DNA of 64,000 nucleotides. Source: Hydractinia symbiolongicarpus (taxonomy: Eukaryota; Cnidaria; Hydrozoa; Anthoathecata; Hydractiniidae). Shown here in pieces: positions 42,517-53,302 of this stretch. Both the position numbers and the translations under genes were made by a program. The notes beneath the pieces were generated by a model. It saw nothing but the letters and a program-made list of their open reading frames with translations. It did no database searches and was not told the DNA's origin. The first letter of the stretch is position 1, and each line of letters begins with the position of its first letter. Where the stretch lies: NCBI RefSeq assembly GCF_029227915.1, contig NC_079882.1:3410001-3474000 (forward strand), written 5' to 3'.

Positions 42517-45500
42517 ATGACTTCGAGAAATACAGTTTCCGAATTAAGAGCTCTCGCTAGAGAACGCGGCCTACGTGGCTACTCAAGGCTCAGAAAGGCC
42601 GATCTGATCGAATTATTGACACCCACTACTGTGTCAGCACCGGTTAGACCGGTACCCGTGCCGAGACCCGTACCGGCACCGAGACCCTCGAGATCCGGTA
42701 GTGAACAACCGGGCATGACTTCGAGAAATACAGTTTCCGAATTAAGAGCTCTCGCTAGAGAACGCGGCCTACGTGGCTACTCAAGGCTCAGAAAGGCCGA
42801 TCTGATCGAATTATTGACACCCACTACTGTGTCAGCACCGGTTAGACCGGTACCCGTGCCGAGACCCACCAGACCCGTACCAGCACCGGTTAGACCGGTA
42901 CCCGTGCCGAGACCCACCAGACCCGTACCGGCACCGAGACCGGGCACTAGCCAACAAGACATGGATTTGAAAAGCAAGTTGATCGAATGGAGAGACTGGT
43001 TAATAAATCATGTACCTGGGGCTATTAAGGAGAAAGCGAGCAAAGCTTTCAAAACCATGAAGGATAAGATCACGGGTTTGTATGAAAAGGGCAGTGGAGA
43101 GGAAGAGGAAGAGGAAGAGGTGGAGGAGGAGGAGGAGGAGGAGGAAAACCCCTATACCCCCATTGAAGAAGCTTTTGTAGGTTCATACAAACGTTTCAAA
43201 ATAAACTCGGATGGTGGGAAGAATGTCAGAGTCTTTCTCGAAAAGGTCGAGCACGTCGTAAATAGGTTGATGAGTGACGTGCTCGGGCAGAAGAAGTCGC
43301 TGAAGACTCAGGCGACCTTGTGGGTGAAGTGGGTAAGGGAGGACACCAGCTCGACCGATGCCCCGTGCGTACATGTCGATAAAGCTTTCAATAGCTATAT
43401 GGAGATACTGCACGCCCACGATGACATTTCTGATGTTTTCGATCGTATGTGTAAAAAGATAATCGAGCAGATTGAAAACCCTGCTCTACCTGCCAGCGGA
43501 TTCACAATCGATAAAATCTTGCATATGCATGTGGACTTTCATAAACTGAAATTAACCAGAGGTAGTTCTTACTTGCCGCTGCCCGAGAACTTCAGTGGTA
43601 AGCGATCCGTGATTAACCCACATAACGAGGATGAAGAATGCTTCAAATGGGCCGTTATCGCTGCTCTCAATCATGATAAGATCGATAATCACCCTGAACG
43701 AATCTCGATCCTTAAGAAGCATGATAAGTATAATTGGGATGGTCTAACTTTCCCAATGGCGCTAAACAAGATAGATCTCTTCGAGAGGAGGAACCCCGAT
43801 GTCACTGTGCATGTTTTGACAAAGGATGAGAGAGAAGGTATCTACATGTGTCGCAAGTCGAAGCATCTTGATCGTAAGGAGACGGTTGTTTTGTTTTTAC
43901 TGTGTGAGGGGGATAAGAAGCACTACATTGCTGTTAAGAACTTGAGCGGTGTACTGAGCAAGGTTAACTCGAAGGATGGACATAGAGAGCATTATTGCTT
44001 GAATTGTCTCTCTGGTTTTCCAAGCGAACAGAAAAGGGATGAGCACTTTGAGTATTGCAAGAATAACGATGCCGCTAAGATTCAACTCCCTAAGGAGGGT
44101 AGCACCTTAACCTTCACCGATGGTAAGTTTCAGCTCAAAGCCCCATTCATCATGTATGCCGATTTCGAAGCTTTTACAAAAGAGTTGCCCGAGGATGAGA
44201 GAAAATGCGGATCATCCACCGAGAAAGTTGGTAAACATGTTCCCACCGGATTCTGTTGTTATAGTAAATATGCTTATGGTGAAGTGCCGGACCCTCTGAA
44301 TCTTTACCGCGGTGAGGACTGTGTTCCGCGCTTTGTAGATCATGTAGTTTCTGAGGCGAAAAGGTTATATAACATGTTTCCTCAGAAAGCAATGGATCCA
44401 CTGACGGATGAAGAGCGTGACGGTTTCAATAGAGCCAGGGTGTGCCACATTTGCATGGAAGAATTTGATGACAAGGATGACATCAAGGTTAGGGATCACT
44501 GCCATTTCACCGGTAAGTTTCGTGGGGCTGCCCATCAGAAATGTAATCTGCGTTACAAGGTTCCTAATTATATTCCGGTTGTCTTCCACAATCTGAGTGG
44601 CTACGATTCGCATTTATTCATTAAGGAGCTTGCTAGGAAGTACGGAGAAGATGGTATGGGTGTAATCGCGGAGAATAAGGAGAAATATATCTCTTTCTCT
44701 ACGGATGTTAAGGTTGGTGAATACATTGACAAAAATGGTGAGACCAAAGACAAAAAGATACAACTGAGATTCATAGACTCATTTAGATTTATGTCAAGCG
44801 GCCTAAGCTCCCTGGCCGACAACCTATCAGATGATCAATGCAAAAACCTTCGAAAATTCTTCAATGGTGACGAATTCAACATAATGAGAAGGAAGGGTGT
44901 ATACCCATATGAGTATGTTGATTCATTCGATAGGTTTAATGAAACTAAGCTTCCGTCAAAGGATGATTTCTACAGCAAGCTGAACATGAATGGTATCAGC
45001 GATGCCGATTATGCGCATGCCCAGAAGGTGTGGAAGGACATGAAAGTTAAAAATATGGGCGTTTATCATGATATCTATCTCAAGACGGATGTTCTGCTTC
45101 TGAGTGATGTGTTTGAGACATTCAGAGAAACATGCTTGAGAAACTACGATCTAGACCCGGCTCACTTTTACACTGCTCCGGGATTAGCCTGGAGGGCGTG
45201 TTTGAAAAAGACCAAGGTTAGTCTAGATTTATTGTCGGATATGGAGATGGTCATGTTCATTGAGAGTGGTATTAGGGGTGGATTGTGTCAGGCTGTCCAC
45301 CGCTACGCCAAGGCCAACAATAAGTATATGGGTGACGAGTACAACACATCGGATGGGAATTGCATGGATTTATTTGAGCAGCAGGAAATGGCTAAAACCG
45401 TGCCTTTTGTAAAAAGAAAATTGATTGAATTGAGGTGCTGGTTGATGAAACATGTACCTAGGGTCATCAAGGTGAAAACTAGTAAAGCTTACAGAGCCGT

Positions 45501-46854
45501 GAAGGATAAGATCATGGGTTTGTATGAAAAGGTATGTTGGGGACCGTCTGTACCGAAAGAGGAAAAACAATATACCACCAAAGCCAACACATCTGAGAGT
45601 AAGGAGATGAATAGCTATCTCCAGTACCTAGATGCAAATAATTTGTACGGCTGGGCCATGATTCAGAAGATGCCGACCGGAGGGTTTGAGTGGGTTGATG
45701 ACGTGGTTTCTGATTTTACACCCGAACTGATTTCACAATTAGCTGTGGAAAACGGTGAAAAGGGGTACATCCTTGAGGTTGATGTTAGCTATCCACGGGA
45801 GCTTCATGATTCTCATAACGACCTTCCTTTCATGCCCGAGAGGAAGATCATTAATGGCGTCGAGAAGCTGACACCGTGTCTTTCAGACAAGAAGAAATAT
45901 ATCACTCATATCCGTGCGCTTGATCAAGCGTTGAAGCATGGTCTTGTTCTTGAGAAGGTTCATAGGGTCTTGAGATTTGATCAGAGTGCGTGGTTGAAGT
46001 CGTACATAGATTTCAACACTGATTTGCGTACCAAATCAACTAATGACTTCGAAAAGGACTTTTTCAAGCTGATGAATAATTCGGTCTTTGGGAAGACAAT
46101 GGAGAATCAGCGAAGGCAGAAGGATATACGTTTGGCCACCAACCAAAAGAATTATGAGAAAATGGTGATGAAGCCCAACTTCAAGGGTAGCACGTGGTTC
46201 TCGGAAACACTGATGGGCATAGAGATGTCCAAGATCAAGATCAAACTAAACAAGCCAATCTACCTGGGGCTGGCAATTCTCGACTTGTCCAAGATAGTTA
46301 TGTATGAGTTTCACTATGATTACATGAAGCCGAAATATGGTGATGACGTGAAACTGTGTTACATGGATACTGATTCATTCGTATATCATATCAAAACCGA
46401 CGACTTTTACAAAGATATCGCCGACGATGTGGCTTTGAGATTTGACACTTCGGGGTACGATAAGGAAGATGGTAGACCTCTACCATTAGGTTTGAATAAA
46501 AAGATCATTGGGCTGATGAAGGACGAGTTGGGTGGTAAGGTGATGACCGAGTTTGTGGCTCTAAGAGCGAAGACGTACGCATACAAACAGCTATGTGGTA
46601 GGGAGGATAAGAGGTGCAAGGGGGTCAAGAAGTGTGTGGTAAGGAAGACCATAGGTTTCGATGATTATAAGAGATGCCTGTTGGAGGGTGAAAATGTTTA
46701 CAGAGAACAGATGACCTTCAGATCGATTAAGCACGATGTCCACACGATAAAAACAAATAAACTCGCGCTCAATTCGGATGATGATAAGCGCATAATTTTG
46801 GATGATGGTATTACCACACTTGCGAGAGGACATTATAGGCACATAACACTATAA
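42517..46854 (+). CDS. polB: Polinton family B DNA polymerase (protein-primed type) with N-terminal SAP repeats
   Basis: 1445 residues. Order: two nearly identical SAP motifs (ELRALARERGLRGYSRLRKA, near residues 8 and 74); Pro/Arg/Val repeats; an acidic run (about 195-210); a zinc-finger-like C..C...H...C (494-515); exonuclease motifs MYADFEAF (D549, E551), FHNLSGYDSHLF (near 690) and YHDIYLKTD (near 850); a Cys/His insert with DHCHFTG..RG..H..CN (643-680), which resembles recombination endonuclease VII modules; then polymerase motifs DANNLYGWAM (D1039), KLMNNSVFGK (1184) and YMDTDS (D1284, D1286). All catalytic residues are present, so it looks active. It replicates the element, probably by protein priming. 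A roughly 40-residue segment occurs twice (near 152-190 and 967-1008). The stop lies inside the right terminal repeat. Confidence 0.95.
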   Translation: MTSRNTVSELRALARERGLRGYSRLRKADLIELLTPTTVSAPVRPVPVPRPVPAPRPSRSGSEQPGMTSRNTVSELRALARERGLRGYSRLRKADLIELLTPTTVSAPVRPVPVPRPTRPVPAPVRPVPVPRPTRPVPAPRPGTSQQDMDLKSKLIEWRDWLINHVPGAIKEKASKAFKTMKDKITGLYEKGSGEEEEEEEVEEEEEEEENPYTPIEEAFVGSYKRFKINSDGGKNVRVFLEKVEHVVNRLMSDVLGQKKSLKTQATLWVKWVREDTSSTDAPCVHVDKAFNSYMEILHAHDDISDVFDRMCKKIIEQIENPALPASGFTIDKILHMHVDFHKLKLTRGSSYLPLPENFSGKRSVINPHNEDEECFKWAVIAALNHDKIDNHPERISILKKHDKYNWDGLTFPMALNKIDLFERRNPDVTVHVLTKDEREGIYMCRKSKHLDRKETVVLFLLCEGDKKHYIAVKNLSGVLSKVNSKDGHREHYCLNCLSGFPSEQKRDEHFEYCKNNDAAKIQLPKEGSTLTFTDGKFQLKAPFIMYADFEAFTKELPEDERKCGSSTEKVGKHVPTGFCCYSKYAYGEVPDPLNLYRGEDCVPRFVDHVVSEAKRLYNMFPQKAMDPLTDEERDGFNRARVCHICMEEFDDKDDIKVRDHCHFTGKFRGAAHQKCNLRYKVPNYIPVVFHNLSGYDSHLFIKELARKYGEDGMGVIAENKEKYISFSTDVKVGEYIDKNGETKDKKIQLRFIDSFRFMSSGLSSLADNLSDDQCKNLRKFFNGDEFNIMRRKGVYPYEYVDSFDRFNETKLPSKDDFYSKLNMNGISDADYAHAQKVWKDMKVKNMGVYHDIYLKTDVLLLSDVFETFRETCLRNYDLDPAHFYTAPGLAWRACLKKTKVSLDLLSDMEMVMFIESGIRGGLCQAVHRYAKANNKYMGDEYNTSDGNCMDLFEQQEMAKTVPFVKRKLIELRCWLMKHVPRVIKVKTSKAYRAVKDKIMGLYEKVCWGPSVPKEEKQYTTKANTSESKEMNSYLQYLDANNLYGWAMIQKMPTGGFEWVDDVVSDFTPELISQLAVENGEKGYILEVDVSYPRELHDSHNDLPFMPERKIINGVEKLTPCLSDKKKYITHIRALDQALKHGLVLEKVHRVLRFDQSAWLKSYIDFNTDLRTKSTNDFEKDFFKLMNNSVFGKTMENQRRQKDIRLATNQKNYEKMVMKPNFKGSTWFSETLMGIEMSKIKIKLNKPIYLGLAILDLSKIVMYEFHYDYMKPKYGDDVKLCYMDTDSFVYHIKTDDFYKDIADDVALRFDTSGYDKEDGRPLPLGLNKKIIGLMKDELGGKVMTEFVALRAKTYAYKQLCGREDKRCKGVKKCVVRKTIGFDDYKRCLLEGENVYREQMTFRSIKHDVHTIKTNKLALNSDDDKRIILDDGITTLARGHYRHITL

Positions 46855-47116
46855 ATTATAAGGCACGACAGATGAGGGTGGGTAGGGACCCATGGGACGG
46901 GGAGGGGGCCCGGGGGACACGGCGGGGGTTGGGGTGGGGGTGTGGGTTTTGGACAGATATTATAGAGCATGCCCGCTTATTTGACGTAAAGTGGTAAAGT
47001 GCACATGGATTTTATGGACTCTTCTATCGTTGATTTGACGTGGATGATCTATAAATTGACGTGGAATGGTAAAGTGCTAACGGGGTCTGTCCTATAATTG
47101 GGATTTTCCTATCTCT
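46830..47116 (-). repeat. Right terminal inverted repeat of the Polinton
   Basis: Mirror of the left repeat. Its inner end overlaps the last codons and the stop of the DNA polymerase gene (stop at 46852-46854). The G-rich tract at 46875-46948 is the complement of the left C-rich tract. Confidence 0.97.
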
Positions 47117-47121
47117 TGAGA

Positions 47122-48903
47122 TTTGTTTGTACAGCTACATGTCCTAGCTTCATGTTGGTGACAATACACTGGCTGGCGTGCTGCAACATTTCATCATTAG
47201 GGTTTTCCCTTTACCCTGAGGTATATGTATAGTAAGAATTCTGTTTTACTTTCTTGCTAAGAAGAACATCAAGGTAAGTCATTTATGTATTCCATCTTAC
47301 ATAAGATGATTACGCTTTTTACAATTAGACTGGTGTAACACAATAGAATTTGTGGGGAATGAAGCTGTTTTTACTTGTACTATCAGGCTTGGTTTAGTTT
47401 GCTTTGGTAGACTAGTTGCGATAACATGGTTAGTACTCTGAACACAGAATATTTTTGCCACCTTTCGCCAAATACTTTAATTTTCCAGTGGTAAGAAAAA
47501 TTATGCTGTGCCTCCAGACTGTACAGATACATCAAAAACCAAAAACTAAATTTCCTATTTCCTCTACCTGTGGTGCAAGGTGCAAAGTTAAACCTGTATT
47601 TACATCATTAAATGCTAAAAATACTTATGTTCAAGCTCATATTCTGTTTTGTCTGCAACTTGTTGATGAAGGATGTGGTGATAATTTAAAGCCAACCATT
47701 TTTGTAATTCTGGTTAAAACAATTCAGCTTCCCCTAGTTCAGCCTACTTTAGCATATAGCAGACTGTCCATGTCTGGAATAGCTAACATTACGTTATTAG
47801 CCATTTCCTAGACATGCTGACGAGCCCTGATATTGGGCGAAACAGTCTTAAAATATTTGAATTTAAACTGTTGTTTTTAATTTTCATACACTTTTTTGAA
47901 ACCCTGTAAAAAATGTTTTGTTATTTTATTGACCATTCAAAACTTTACAGCAAAAACCGTCTCTAACAAAGCTAACAATTTGGACATTATTTAGGCCGTT
48001 CTTAATGCGTCCGGACCATCCATGGGAGGCTTACAGCGCCCCCCATGACCCCAGCTGTATTGGGCGCAGCAAATTGCTGCGCTTTTTTTTGCTTTGCAAA
48101 AAATGTGACTGACATGTTAAAAATGTTGGATCCGCCCCTGCCGTTGGCCTGATTTTTTTAATGTTTTTATGTTGTATGATATATACTTTTACATTTTTTA
48201 TGCGTGTGTCTGAACAAGGTGTTTTTTTGTCCTAAAATCTTATTTTTTGATTGGGATTTTTTTTTTCTTTTTTTAAATAAATATTAAAAAATTTTTATTT
48301 TAAATGCTTCACAGACTGCATTTTAAACATTTTGAAAGTATCAATTGTGCACGCAAAACAGAATAAATAAAATCTAATTTATAGTAAGGTAGAATGTAGC
48401 AAGAAATTCACCCGTATTTCACTGCATATAATATGTACTGTACTGTGCAAAATAATTCTTTAAAGAACTTACTAGAAATATGTTGTTTTTCTTTCCGGAT
48501 CCTAATAGTTATAGACTGTTTGCTGCTCTTGAAAAAATTCACCAGAAACAAAATCGTATGTGCATGTAACTTGCAGATTTAAACCTAGCATAGAAGCTTG
48601 CGGAGGTGGGATGTGCACACGTGGTCAGATAAAACGCACTGCGTATCCTTTCATTGTGCTCTTCGCGTGTTGGTGCAACCTCGACCCCAGGGTTTATAAA
48701 AAGAGAACCAGCCCTGAGGTCAAGATTGGTGTTGGGGCAAATCATCGCTTTGGAAAATAAAGGATGCATATGTATCATCTTTGAAAGAACAACTGTCGTA
48801 TCAGGGTAGACAAGGGCGGCAAGTAGTTGCAACTATATACTAGTAATAATAACTAGTCGCTAGCCCGTGATTATTGTAATAATTCTTATTAATTATAATA
48901 TTA
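47122..48903. other. Spacer between the Polinton and channel copy 4
   Basis: No supported gene. A 118-codon open frame at 47455-47811 lacks recognisable domains. There are T- and A-rich tracts (48130-48310) and an AT-rich inverted region just before the point (48904) at which similarity to the array units resumes. Confidence 0.6.
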
Positions 48904-49312
48904 TAATTAATAATAGTAATAATTAATTATAATAATAAAATGCCGGCTGGAATATATTTCAGATATATTGTAGACGAGGAGTGTTAATTCTGCTGGATGT
49001 GTCACCACTCAAGTGTCCTCAGGCCTTCTCAAGTTCCTCAACCGTAACCTATATCTTTTCTCTAGCAAATCACAGATATAAATATTTAAATATATAAATT
49101 AAACGATAAAATAAATGTTAGACATACTTCTTCAGAAAAAATGAAGTGATTGATTTATATATTTTTCATTTGCAACATGAATACGTTCCTGTGTTTAAAT
49201 ATTTATAAAAGTTTGAATGCTGTTAACTGAAATGTTTTGTAACTCTTGGATAGTTTTCATCGTACGCCATAGAAACCGTCAAAAATATAATATTTTGAGT
49301 ACATTATCTTGA

Positions 49313-50827
49313 ATGTTAAAACGAAAAGTAAAAACAAACTTCAACATTGTGAAAGTAGCACCTATTGATAGCTCAATGGAGCAGAACAATAAAAACATTA
49401 AAGGGACGAATTCTTCACCTACAAAAAGTGAAGATGATGTAACTAGAAAGTCGATTTTTACCGAATTTGCTGAAACCACCACTGCTCATGGCTTCTCCAA
49501 TATAGTGCTAACAGGTGCGCTTTCAATCAAGACTATTTGGATTTTTGTCATTATTGGATGTCAGATTGGTTTATTGTTTCAAGTCATTCCTCTTGTTACT
49601 ACGTACTTAAACAAGCCAGTCAGTCAAACTTTAACAATGAAACAATTTGAGAATCTCACCTTTCCAGTCGTCACCATTTGCAATTCAAATATGGTCAAGT
49701 TTTCAATGTATTATAATATATCCTTTGATGCTAACGAAACTTCTTCTTCTGAATACGATTCTTCTGAGACTGAAATGGAGACGGACTCGGAGTTCTTAGC
49801 TACTAGCACAAGGGATGATACCTTTCATAAGGAAATGGCTATTCTTGCTTTATCTGAAGGCGAAGGAATATCCAAATATGGCCACGCTTTTGATGATATG
49901 GTAATAAAATGCAAATGGAAAAAAATTTACAATTGCAACAAAAGAAAATTCTGGCGTCACTTTTGGCACTGGCGACATGGGAATTGTTTTTCTTTCAACA
50001 CTGGTAATATATCACGACAAGTAACTAAAGCCGGTGCCTATGAAGGACTTTCTCTGAAGATAAATTTGCAGGAAGATGAATTTCTTAGCAACACGGAATC
50101 TGCTGGATTAATCCTCCACGTGGGAGAAAAAGGTAGATACATTGACTTAGAGTCAGAGGGATATAATATTTCTCCTGGTTCCGTGTACTCTGCTATAATT
50201 CACCAAACGCAAACGCGAAGAGTCGATCCATTTAACAACTTAAGCTGTATACCTCATTATAGCATGAATCTAGGTGAATTTCCGAATGGCATACGCGATG
50301 TTGATAAATATTCTACTGAGTTGTGCTTTAAAGTTTGTGCGTCAAAAGAAATGATAAGACAGTGTAATTGTACAAGTTATACCGTCCCTTCTCTTTCCAG
50401 CTTAAATATTTGTAATAGCTCGCACGAGACTCAATGCGCAACTGAGATTCAAAAAGCTGTGACTAATAAATCCATGACATGCGCTAAAGACTGCAGGTTA
50501 CCATGTGAACATATGTCTTTTACACTTGACATCACTGGAAGCCGTTACTCAAAACAGGTATTTCAGAAAGCGGATACGTTGAGCATAAATATGAACTTTA
50601 ACAAATTTGAATTGTTCGTTGTAGAAGAAAATGTGCCTTATAAAATTGAGAATTTACTTTCTGATATCGGAGGTCAGCTCGGCTTATGGTCAGGATTTTC
50701 TGTTGTGACATGTGTTGAGGTTATATTTCTTTTTGTTCATGCATTTGACGCGTTCATAAAGAAGTGCAGGTTGTATTTTAAAAAAAAGAATAAAGACAAG
50801 GTCACAAAAAATAATACCTACAGCTAA
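49313..50827 (+). CDS. DEG/ENaC-family channel subunit, copy 4 position
   Basis: 504 residues, intronless, with three replacements compared with copies 1 and 2 (S for G at 20, I for T in KKIYNC, R for K in EMIRQC). All channel hallmarks are kept: HG at 59-60, FPVVTICN, the cysteine pattern and GLWSGFS before TM2. The last two replacements are shared with the diverged copy at 57880, which points to sequence exchange between them. PHKA exons follow at 52077. Confidence 0.95.
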   Translation: MLKRKVKTNFNIVKVAPIDSSMEQNNKNIKGTNSSPTKSEDDVTRKSIFTEFAETTTAHGFSNIVLTGALSIKTIWIFVIIGCQIGLLFQVIPLVTTYLNKPVSQTLTMKQFENLTFPVVTICNSNMVKFSMYYNISFDANETSSSEYDSSETEMETDSEFLATSTRDDTFHKEMAILALSEGEGISKYGHAFDDMVIKCKWKKIYNCNKRKFWRHFWHWRHGNCFSFNTGNISRQVTKAGAYEGLSLKINLQEDEFLSNTESAGLILHVGEKGRYIDLESEGYNISPGSVYSAIIHQTQTRRVDPFNNLSCIPHYSMNLGEFPNGIRDVDKYSTELCFKVCASKEMIRQCNCTSYTVPSLSSLNICNSSHETQCATEIQKAVTNKSMTCAKDCRLPCEHMSFTLDITGSRYSKQVFQKADTLSINMNFNKFELFVVEENVPYKIENLLSDIGGQLGLWSGFSVVTCVEVIFLFVHAFDAFIKKCRLYFKKKNKDKVTKNNTYS

Positions 50828-52076
50828 AACTAAGTAACAACGACGAAGAACCTGGTACGAACAGATTGAAGCAGTTGCGAATTTGTGCATCATCATGTTG
50901 TGGTGAATTTTTAGTAAAAATTGCAAACTCCAAGAATATTTGTAAATAAAATATTGATGATAATGTATAGATAATTTATTTTGATGCAGTGTACAGAACA
51001 CGCACACAGCAATTAAACATGTATACCTTTTTTGTTGTTGTTGATCAGTATTTCACGATTTTTAATGTTTACTTTCTTCTAACTGAGAATATTTCTGTTA
51101 ACTCGTAAAGACGCATGTAGTTGCACCTAATATAATGACGAGAATGAGGAATTGTTTTTTATTTTATCCCCTCTATCATCCGCTTAATATATCAAGTCGC
51201 GTCTCTTTATGCGAAATCTTTATCCAGACAATGGTTACAAAGACCGTACAAAAAATATAAGCCTGTTTAATTCTAAAATATGTGCGACTTTTCTTAATTT
51301 GTTAAGGAGTTTGTTATCGCAAGAATTTATTTTGACTCTAGAAGGTTGTGCTTATATCTCGGAGGTAGCAAATGCTGTCAATAATTTTACATTTTTCTAA
51401 ATATTTTTGAAACTGTGAATTCTGGGAGGGACAGAGAATTTAAAGTTACATAAACAAAAAATTTTTGACATTCTGGCAGGTGAATTATCAAATGTTTTTG
51501 CTGGTGTGTCGAATTCAACAATGGCGGGTCCCGATAACATGCGCCCCTCAACTTTTATTTCTTTGTTCATGGTCCTGTTTTCCCTAATTCAAGATTATTG
51601 GCTTCCTTTGTCGATCTTCCTGTTTTAATATTCAAGTCTGGTATTTTTTCTAAAGATTTCTAAATGCTTCCCCTTCGAATTTTTTTTTAAATTGACAAAA
51701 AAACCCATCTATCAAACACTACGCATTCGGTAGGTTGCAAAATTTGCCAGACATGCAGACCAGCTAAACTGCGTTTAAAATTTACTAGATCGCACTTTAT
51801 AACCTGTCCCCATTACAAAGGAGTGTACATAAGGGCCAAAAATCAGGAGATTTAGCTATGTAGGTGTAGCTGACGTCGGGGACAACTAGCACCTAAGTCA
51901 TTTGAACTTTAAAATTTTTCACATTGTCTCCTTAACATGTTTTAACTAGGGTTGTTGTGACCTCTTATGAAGCGATGACATATTTAATGATTGAAAAAGT
52001 TGTAAAGATATTTTAAGGTGATGTGATTTTTTGCTATTACGAGGCCTTGCTAGTTTCCTTGTTTTTTTTTTTGTAG
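50828..52076. other. 3' flank of channel copy 4; intron-type sequence
   Basis: Equivalent of 8067-9314 with scattered substitutions, and no gene. Confidence 0.7.
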
Positions 52077-52914
52077 ACCTCTACCTCCCTCTGAGTTAAA
52101 AGAGTTAATATTCCGTTGTTGTGGTCAGGATAGCAGCACCACAGTGTTAACGCAGGTAAATACAACTATGCAAGTAAGACTCTAGCTCCTTTTTTTAAGA
52201 TAGAGGATGCTTTGATCAACTTGACTATGTATATTTTGAACAGATTTTTTTCAACTTATCAGGAGATCTTAACATACTTAACCATGTTTGTAAAAATTGA
52301 CCTTGGGTTGTTTAATGAGATGTTGCAAATACGTGTTGGTTTAATTATGGAGGTTCTAGCAGCTGAGTACGCACGTGTTTCCGGTCTCACAGGTGAGTTT
52401 CTTGTGGTAAAATATTTAATTTAAGTGCTAAATAACTAAAAATAACTAAAAAGACCGTTTTGTGGCTTTTTCACAAATTGGTACGCAGCGAAAAGTTTAC
52501 TTTGGCAGGGGTGTAGGTCTAGTAAAAAACGTCGAAAATATACTAGCTGCACCTTCCACAGTGTCCGCGTTATCAACATTCAGCTGCACGAACAGCTAAG
52601 GTGCAAAAAATAAGGAATTCCAAGCGTATATTATATTTGACCAAATAACCTAAGTCCGCTGTACACATCAATAAGTTAATTCTGACAAATTTAGAGTGCT
52701 TGTTAGTTACACAAAAAAATTCTTTCTCAATTGCTTGTGGTTTTGAAATACCGCCCTTCTTAACATAATTATAGCAGTCCAAGATTGCAGTGTGTGTTTC
52801 TTGAAATTATGTTAGGAGAAGATGCTGCGGATGATCTAATGAACGTGAGTCCATTCCAGATGAAATCACTGCTTTATTTTATTTTGAGTGGAAAAGAATT
52901 TAATGTTGAACAAA
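52077..52914 (+). pseudogene. PHKA: PHKA exon block, truncated copy
   Basis: Three exons remain: 52077-52155, 52263-52392 and 52816-52914. Here the donor after 52392 is intact (GTGAGT), unlike in copies 2 and 3, but the donor after 52914 is mutated (AT for GT) as in those copies. Beyond about 53090 the sequence diverges into repeats and the C-terminal exons are missing, so the block cannot make a normal C terminus. Confidence 0.85.
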
Positions 52915-53302
52915 ATAAGTTATATTTCAGGAAAGTGTTCGAGTAATAATTGTGAACCGATATTTATCATGGATGGATTAGAAATACAAACGTCGTTTTG
53001 TTTCTATGAAATTAAATTCTAATTTTGCGCATATAATTTTAGTTTTTTTATCATTTATTTTAAACAGATTTAAACTCCTTGAATGAACATAGAAAATAAA
53101 ATAATATAATAATAAATAATCAAATAAAAAGATATTGTTAACACTGATCTTAGTAGAGAAGCCATTTGGCATATTGCTAAGGACAATTAGGTTAGATATG
53201 CTTTACATTTGTATTTTTACACATAGGTATTTACATATTTACGAACTTGTAAAACTCTGATAACTTGACGTTTTTATTATCCCGCATGGAGTATAGAAAA
53301 TC

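Larger units (their letters stand above)
30982..47116. mobile_element. Polinton/Maverick element, 16.1 kb, near complete
   Basis: The element is bounded by perfect 287-bp terminal inverted repeats that begin AGAGATAGG and end CCTATCTCT, flanked by TGAGA on both sides (30977-30981 and 47117-47121), a 5-bp target duplication. A start with AG and a 5-6 bp duplication are usual for Polintons. Inside are family B polymerase, DDE integrase, packaging ATPase, double jelly-roll-type capsid protein and membrane proteins, in the order (-)31482 / (+)32705-37317 / (-)37374 / (+)38695-39790 / (-)39981 / (+)41048-46854. The GC content is visibly above that of the host sequence. Perfect terminal repeats suggest recent insertion. 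A maturation protease was not found. Confidence 0.96.

Noticed and set aside
44174-46842. Minus-strand open frames inside the polymerase gene
   Set aside because: They are shadows of a strong coding region.
47455-47811. 118-codon open frame right of the Polinton
   Set aside because: No recognisable domain, no clear ATG or splice context; could be part of an unknown repeat.
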